Below are positions 58,683-64,000 of a stretch of 64,000 bases of DNA, piece after piece; the stretch's first letter is position 1, and every line of letters starts with the position of its first letter. The translations under genes and the position numbers were made by a program. The stretch is from Arthrinium phaeospermum (lineage: Eukaryota; Ascomycota; Sordariomycetes; Amphisphaeriales; Apiosporaceae). Below the pieces are notes generated by a model. That model saw only the letters and a program-made list of their open reading frames with translations, was not told where the DNA came from and did not search any database. The stretch is taken from contig QYRS01000017.1 of the NCBI GenBank assembly GCA_006503535.1, forward strand, positions 1-64,000. The letters run 5' to 3'.

Positions 58683-59060
58683 CTAGCTTCCATTGGCCAT
58701 GATCCCCTCATAGTCCCATCCGCAGGCATTCACCAGCTCGGCCACATCTGTTTGTTCCCATTAGTACCGATCTGCAGAGTTCGACAGAGGAGGCCACAAC
58801 GAACCTGAACTGTTGTCGTCTTCGCCCTGGGCCTTGGCGCATGACACGCAGTCGGAGAAGAGGGACTGCGCGTTGTCGCTGGTGCAGACACAGTTGCGCT
58901 GTGCGTCGTCGTCGTCGGTCGAGTCGTCACATCTCGTCGAGATGTCGATGGCCCCGCTGCAGTTGTCCTGGCAGGCGTCGGGGAAGTCGCTGCTTTCAAT
59001 GTCCTGGGCGACGCCGAAGGCCGCGAGGAAGGCTAGTTTGAACAGGGTGGCTGCAAGCAT
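58683..59060 (-). CDS. Small secreted cysteine-rich protein
   Basis: Two exons on the minus strand (59,060-58,805 and 58,747-58,683; 57-nt intron) give 106 residues. A signal peptide (MLAATLFKLAFLAAFGVAQ) precedes a domain with eight Cys: DACQDNCSG, TRCDDS, RNCVCTS, SDCVSCAKA, and NACGW in exon 2. The spacing and acidic character (DDSTDDDDA) match a common family of fungal cysteine-rich secreted proteins that resembles CFEM domains but lacks their full pattern. There is no C-terminal hydrophobic tail, so it is predicted to be soluble rather than GPI-anchored. TTATAAAG at about 59,191-59,198 (read on the minus strand) is a TATA box some 130 bp upstream. It converges with the fumarate-reductase-like gene, 194 bp apart. 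Confidence 0.85.
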
Positions 59061-60213
59061 CTTAGGATTTTCAGTTCAGACTTTTACTATTAGGTTGGTA
59101 ACACTGCAGAAGTAGGTGGGTGATAGCCATGCAAATACAATAAAGATAGATGACATGGACGACGTATAGGTACGGCGACATGTTCGACTACTTTATAACC
59201 TTTGGATTCCCCCATGCAATTTATTCCACTTCTTCGAACGTCTCTGTCACCGTAAAAGCACATCATCTTTGGCGAACATAAGCTTCATTGACGTGACAAT
59301 TCCGCATGCACGACAACGTTTCATGCCAGGGTGCCGGTAAAGTCAAAATCGCGGGACCACGCATGCATCATAAATTCGTCATATTTCCTCCTGAATTGTT
59401 TCGCCGTGAATAGCATGCTCAATGTGAGGGGTCCGAACGCCCAGAATGAGACACACGCATGTTGAATAAGACATCCAGCCAGCCAGCAGAGCTAGGAAAC
59501 CGTAAGACCCAAGCTTGAGACACGATAACTACAAATTCTTTCTCGCTCGGTGTGTTCCCGGTGATGCTTTGTATATCTTCCATTGCTCCCTGGGGCGAAG
59601 CCATTTCCAACACACTCTTTCACCACGAAGTATCCCCTGTCACCGGCTGGCCAACGACTTATGTCATGAAATGTTGCTTACGAGAACGGATACTGCAACA
59701 GGAACCAGCTTTGTGGTACAAGGGATTATAGAAGAGGGGAACTTAGGTAGGGGGTTCGTGGATGGAAACAAATTGCAACGTCTTGGCTGAGTTGGCGCCC
59801 CGTTATTTCCTCCCTTGCAGCCTCCTCGTCCCGACTACATATAACGATGCACGCTTTTACCCAATTAGAGGCAAGTTGACCATTGCGCGCTCCGTTTCAT
59901 GCATACCAAGTTACCATTGAGTCGGGAATCGACTGCACCTCAGTAAAGGTCGTAGTGATCGTCGTCTTTTGTGGTGCCAACAAGTCTTACTGATATGAAC
60001 CAACGATGCAGTTGGCTTTGAGATACTCCATCTCGGGCCAAGCAAACATGAGGTGGTGCTCGGCAGAACTCGACGGATCGTGCACCCGAACACTGCGCCG
60101 CGGCATGAGAACTTATAAGAAAACCCCGCACGAAACTCTCCAAACCTTTCAATGTTCTTTTCTCCATCTCTGTGAACATACTACCCTTTCTTCTGGAAAA
60201 CTCAATCGACACG
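59061..60213. promoter_or_regulatory. Divergent promoter region
   Basis: 1.15 kb between the small secreted protein gene (minus) and the GMC oxidoreductase gene (plus). TATA-like elements face outward: CTTTATAACC at 59,191-59,200 for the minus gene, and CTTATAAGA at 60,112-60,120, about 95 bp before the plus-strand ATG. The frame at 59,515-59,790 is not supported. Confidence 0.5.
60112..60120 (+). promoter_or_regulatory. TATA-like element of GMC gene
   Basis: CTTATAAGA about 95 bp upstream of ATG 60,214, followed by a C/T-rich leader (TTTTCTCCATCTC), as in many expressed fungal genes. Confidence 0.5.
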
Positions 60214-62004
60214 ATGGTATCCGAAAGTTACGATATCATCATCATCGGTGGCGGCACGGCCGGCTTGGTACTGGCCAATCGCCTCTCCGAGGACCCGAAG
60301 CTGCAAGTGCTCGTGCTCGAGAGCGGCGGCACCACCAAGGCGGACAACCTAACCCCCGGCGCCTGGCCGATGCTCACCGCTTCGCCTGACAACTGGACGT
60401 TCCAAGTGGCTCCCCAAGCGGACATCCCCCGGCAATTCGTCATCCCGCAGGGGAAGGCGCTCGGGGGCTCTTCGTCCATCAACAGCTTCCTCTTCACCTC
60501 GACGTCCAAGGCCAATGTTGAGGCCTGGAAGAGCCTCGGGAACGAAGGCTGGGATTACGCCGCGTACGAGGCAGCCCTCAAGAAATCGTTCACTCTCCAC
60601 AAGCCAGGGGAGGGGAATGTGACCGAAGGCCAAGGCCCGTTGCAACTTACAGCGGCTACCCCTGAGAGCGCAAGCTTCTGGGGGAAAGCCTGGATCGAGG
60701 GGCTGGCGTCGTTGGGGTATCCCCAGACGGAAGCCCTCTCGGGCCGCCTCGGGGGTCCCAACCTGGCGCCGGAGAGCATTGATCCCAAGACGAAGCAGAG
60801 GAGCTACGCTGCCAACGCGTACTTGGATCCCATCCGCGAGAGCAGATCCAATCTGACGGTGCAGACGGACACGACTGTGACCAAGATCTTGATCGAGAAG
60901 CATGCAAAAGCGACCGGCGAAGTTGCGGCCAAAGGTGTCCAAATCCTGACCCAGACCAACGGCGTCCAGACCATTGGTGCGCGCAAAGAGGTGATTCTGT
61001 CAGCCGGAGCCATCAACTCGCCCCGGATTCTCGAGCTGTCGGGAATCGGCGGTGCCGGCCTGCTCCAGAGCCTGGGGATCGAGGTCACGGTCGACAACCC
61101 ATATGTCGGGGAGAACCTCCAGAACCACCCCTTTACGGGCATCGTGTTTGAGGCCCGCGACGACGTGGAGACCATCGATGCCTTCTTCCGCCAGGAGCCC
61201 GAGGCGGTCGCCAAGGCCATGCAGGACTACGCCAAGGGCACGGGACCTCTGAGCACCAGCAACCTGATCAACATGGCCCAGCTCCCCCTGCCCGAGTTCC
61301 ACACCGAGGAGGGGCGCCGAGAAGTCGAACGGTTGCTGGAGGCGGCTTCCACGATCCCAACATCTACTCCGGCGTTCACTGCGGCCCACCAAGCCTACGT
61401 GCGCTCCGTCCTCACCGACCCCTCCGGCGAGGCGGTCGGCAACTACGTCTTCGGCGAGGGGTACGCGCCCTTTGACGCCCCCGCCGCCTACCGCGCCCCC
61501 GGCAAGCACGTCTCGGTCGCCGTCGAGCTGTCGCACCCGCTCTCCCGCGGCTCCGTCCACCTCACGAGCGCCGCCCCCGAGCTGGCGGGCACGAGCGAGG
61601 GCGTGCGCGTCGACCTGGGAGTGCTCGCCCACCCGCTGGACCTCGAGGTGCTCGCACGCCAGCTGCGCTTCACCGAGGACCTCGTATGCCGCGCCGAGCC
61701 CCTCACGCGGTTCCTGAAGCCAGGGCAGGGGCAAAAGGAGGGGAAGCGGCGCTTCGCGGACCTCGGGGCGGCCAGGGAGTACGTCCGGCGCACGGTGGAT
61801 GCGGCGTACCACTACACCGGCACCTGCGCCATGATGCCGCGCGCCCTGGGCGGCGTGGTCGACGGGCGGCTGCGCGTGCACGGCTGCGCCAACTTGCGGG
61901 TGTGCGACGCGAGCGTCATCCCGCTCGAGCCGACGGCGAACCCGCAGGCGGTGGTGTATGCGGTGGCGGAGATGGGGGCTGGGTTCATCAAGGAGGACAT
62001 CTAG
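60214..62004 (+). CDS. GMC-family FAD oxidoreductase
   Basis: Single exon, 596 residues. GMC enzymes oxidise alcohols (aryl alcohols, choline, sugars, terpene alcohols) with FAD. The N-terminal YDIIIIGGGTAGLVLANRL (about 6-24) is the dinucleotide fold. Signature 1 is QGKALGGSSSINSFLF (79-94), and signature 2 is GAINSPRILELSGIG. The catalytic pair is His533 in HYTGTCAM and Asn576 in TANPQAVVYA. No signal peptide is seen from ATG 60,214, so the enzyme is probably intracellular, unlike most ligninolytic GMC members; this favours a metabolic or biosynthetic job. Absence of introns again differs from the neighbours. Substrate cannot be read from the sequence. Its position 1.6 kb from the flavin reductase and 370 bp from a convergent thioesterase makes it a candidate tailoring enzyme. 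Confidence 0.94.
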   Translation: MVSESYDIIIIGGGTAGLVLANRLSEDPKLQVLVLESGGTTKADNLTPGAWPMLTASPDNWTFQVAPQADIPRQFVIPQGKALGGSSSINSFLFTSTSKANVEAWKSLGNEGWDYAAYEAALKKSFTLHKPGEGNVTEGQGPLQLTAATPESASFWGKAWIEGLASLGYPQTEALSGRLGGPNLAPESIDPKTKQRSYAANAYLDPIRESRSNLTVQTDTTVTKILIEKHAKATGEVAAKGVQILTQTNGVQTIGARKEVILSAGAINSPRILELSGIGGAGLLQSLGIEVTVDNPYVGENLQNHPFTGIVFEARDDVETIDAFFRQEPEAVAKAMQDYAKGTGPLSTSNLINMAQLPLPEFHTEEGRREVERLLEAASTIPTSTPAFTAAHQAYVRSVLTDPSGEAVGNYVFGEGYAPFDAPAAYRAPGKHVSVAVELSHPLSRGSVHLTSAAPELAGTSEGVRVDLGVLAHPLDLEVLARQLRFTEDLVCRAEPLTRFLKPGQGQKEGKRRFADLGAAREYVRRTVDAAYHYTGTCAMMPRALGGVVDGRLRVHGCANLRVCDASVIPLEPTANPQAVVYAVAEMGAGFIKEDI

Positions 62005-62372
62005 GTTGCGTGGATAAATTGGCCTCACGTGGCACATGGGGGATTGAAATCGTCAGGTTCTAGCCAGGGGAGCGATATCAGGAATGGACTGACTGGCAGT
62101 ACCGGTAGAAACCAAGATCCTGGAAGGTGCATTTCATCTTAGGCTATGGGCTACTCATTGGTACTTTGGTAAAGTTCGAATCCTTCGTATTTCCCACTTC
62201 TTTCACTTTGGGCAACATAGCATATCGTCATCTTACGAAAACATGACTGAACTACTCGACCAAGTTGGTAAAGCTCCAAACGAATGTATATACAGAGTTT
62301 TAATGTAAGCTACACTCGCCGACACTCCTTCGTAGATACCTGTAGTCCCTTGTGGTCACATACCCAGACCAA
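62005..62372. other. Convergent intergenic region
   Basis: 368 bp between the 3' ends of the GMC and thioesterase-like genes. No gene or clear terminator hairpin is seen. Confidence 0.4.
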
Positions 62373-63489
62373 TCACAATGATGCCTTCGAAGAGTCGCCC
62401 TTTTTCTTCGTGTTCCGCTCCACGCTGACAATCATGGCCACGTGGTGGCTCAGCGCCACCAACTCCCCCTCGACGTCTCGCACGAGGATGTCCAAATCGA
62501 ATCTCCCATCCTTGATCTGCTTGGAAGTCACACGGACGGCCAGCCACTCCATCCCGTCGGCCGGAAGCGCCGTCTTGGCCTCGAGGTTCATGACTACCGT
62601 GGGAAACCACAACGCCGCCCGCCCCTCATCCCTCTCCTTCACCTCTGCCCGCTGGGCCCGTTCCTCCTCCGTCTCTCCCTCCGGGTCCGGCTGCGACTGG
62701 AGCAGTTGGCGGATTTCCGGCGCCGCCAGAAATGTGTGCATGTTGTAGGGAAAGGAGTCGACGACGTACGCCAGTGCCGCCTGTGTGATCGGCTCTCCGC
62801 TGGCCAGGCGGATCCACATGTCCAGGACGCCCGGGGCAAAGGGCTCTTTCTGCGGGATGTAGAAGTGCCAGTTCTGCAGCGATCGCATCAGGGTCGACAC
62901 GTGCTTGGGTATCTTGGGCTCTTCCCAGGTGCCGTCGCGACCGCGGGCTTTGAGCGCCTCGAAGTCGGGCATCGGGGGAAGTGAGGCCGCATCGGTACCC
63001 TCGTAGCCCGTCGGCAGGGAGATGCCCGTGAAAGTCTGGAGGTTGGTATGCGTGGTGTAGGCCATGACGGTGCGGCGCGAGGTTTGCGGGTCAATCCATG
63101 GAGCCTGGGAAAGCAGGCCGCCCTGCCAGAGGGTCAGGTGCAGCCGGGAGAGCTGCTGGCCGATATTGACCTCGTCAACCGAGATCACCGCCGGGCCAGC
63201 GAAGGTGCGGTTGGGGAACTCGAAATGCGCAGTCAGGGTATCTGGCTGTCCGCGTGGAGCGAGGTGCACTTTGGCGGCAGCCAGCATACATGATGCTACA
63301 TATCCGCCATTGGGAACTGGCCCAAATGGACATTAGAGGCGATCCAGAGATTTACTCAATGCAGTTAGTTGTCTTACCTGCGCCGACACAGTATGCATCA
63401 TGGAGGAAACACTTGTACGTGTTCGCGTCCAGTTTCGTGACGTTTGTGGCTTCGGAGAATGGGACAACAGTGCTCTTAGTGGTCGCCAT
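62373..63489 (-). CDS. Thioesterase-like (hotdog superfamily) protein
   Basis: Two exons on the minus strand (63,489-63,378 and 63,316-62,373; 61-nt intron) give 351 residues. The layout is that of TesB-like/4HBT_3 fungal proteins with two hotdog folds. VVPFSEATNVTKLDANTYKC opens the first, followed by VPNGGYVASCMLAAAKVHL (the NGGY motif and central helix), then TLTAHFEFPNRTFAGPAVISV. The second hotdog includes YVVDSFPYNMHTFL and WLAVRVTSKQIKDGRFDLDI...ALSHHVAMIV. Family members hydrolyse acyl-CoA or other acyl thioesters; the catalytic Asp/Gln/Thr set cannot be assigned by eye. No signal peptide or transit sequence is evident. Gene position suggests possible acyl trimming or release in the same pathway as the flavoenzymes, but this is inference. 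Confidence 0.85.
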
Positions 63490-63869
63490 GTTGATCTGCT
63501 GTAGTTGCAGTTCCGAGTTCGAAGAAAGAGTGGAAGATTCAGCGGGATTGCGGAATTCATGGGGTTTGTCCCGAGATATTGGAACCGAGGAGTAATTTCC
63601 CACATGTATGCCTGTCTTCCCAGAACCAACAGCGTTACAGGGCCAACATCCATTGCTCCACTCTCGCATGTGACTCGGTGGATCATGCGAGCAGTCCCTC
63701 CAGCAGGCCGGCAACCGGTGCATGATGGCCCATCCCTTGCATCGACATGCCCTCTCCAAGCACTCGCCTTGTTCTACCCCACGCTTTGGGTCTTCCCAAC
63801 TCTACATTCATCATAGTCTCGCTTCATGGTATCGCCACATACTCTGCCGTACGTCAGATATCACCAGCC
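63490..63869. promoter_or_regulatory. Divergent promoter region
   Basis: 380 bp between the thioesterase-like gene (minus) and the truncated gene at the window edge (plus). No ORF with support. Confidence 0.35.
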
Positions 63870-64000
63870 ATGGCGCAGCCGCTCATCAACTGGTTGCTCG
63901 ACCAAGCAGCTGTTCAACCCAAGCTCCCTCTTATTTTCGCAAGCGTAAGTGCCTGGCCGTTCTCATCACATCGAAGTGCACATTCCTGTCTAATATGGTT
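63870..64000 (+). CDS. First exon of an unidentified gene, cut by window end
   Basis: ATG 63,870 (context CAGCCATGG) opens a 25-codon exon, MAQPLINWLLDQAAVQPKL and on, that ends at a GTAAGT donor (63,945). The rest lies outside the window. Product unknown. Confidence 0.4.
   Translation, partial: MAQPLINWLLDQAAVQPKLPLIFASVSAWPFSSHRSAHSCLIW

Noticed and set aside
61000..62037. 345-residue minus-strand frame within the GMC gene
   Set aside because: Shadow frame from codon bias; no domain, while the sense strand is a full GMC enzyme.
39987..64000. Cytochrome P450, glycosyltransferase, polyketide synthase or transcription factor in the cluster
   Set aside because: I searched the reconstructed exons for FxxGxRxCxG heme motifs, Zn2Cys6 spacing and synthase signatures and saw none.

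Overview
The window is nuclear DNA of a filamentous ascomycete (Pezizomycotina). The evidence is short 50-70 nt introns with CTAAC/CTGAC branch points, fungal-type signal peptides and small cysteine-rich secreted proteins, a fungal SAT4/rhodopsin-type 7-TM protein, and a 12-kb block that looks like the product of repeat-induced point mutation (RIP). No species can be named from the sequence alone.

Layout. (1) 1-330: a short tandem repeat of normal base composition. (2) About 331-12,560: extremely AT-rich, RIP-like heterochromatin made of several tandem-repeat families that share an 11-bp unit, with a roughly 450-bp higher-order module seen four times. (3) 12,560-33,430: mixed-composition, gene-poor DNA. 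It holds decayed coding fragments, a broken deuterolysin (M35) gene, a tRNA-Val-like element and two diverged copies of a Gfd2/YDR514C-type RNase H-fold exonuclease fragment, one with an inverted 5' module. (4) 33,430-38,632: two fungal-specific genes of unknown function. One contains tandemly duplicated mini-exons; the other ends in a coiled coil. (5) 39,987-64,000: a compact island of intact genes: class II squalene-hopene cyclase, secreted M14 metallocarboxypeptidase, 7-TM rhodopsin-domain protein, secreted BBE-type FAD oxidase, GPI-anchored protein, two small secreted proteins, a larger secreted protein, a secreted RidA-like protein, a fumarate-reductase-like flavoprotein, a GMC oxidoreductase, a hotdog thioesterase-like protein, and the first exon of another gene cut by the window edge.

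Working hypothesis. The right half may be a triterpenoid biosynthetic locus built on a bacterial-type squalene-hopene cyclase. Possible tailoring would come from three unrelated flavoenzymes (BBE, fumarate-reductase-like, GMC), with no P450 or glycosyltransferase visible. Many of the neighbours are predicted to be secreted, so the island could equally be a secretome-rich accessory region that merely contains the cyclase. Gene models were built by hand from splice signals and reading-frame continuity. Those for 39,987-63,489 are frame-consistent from start to stop.
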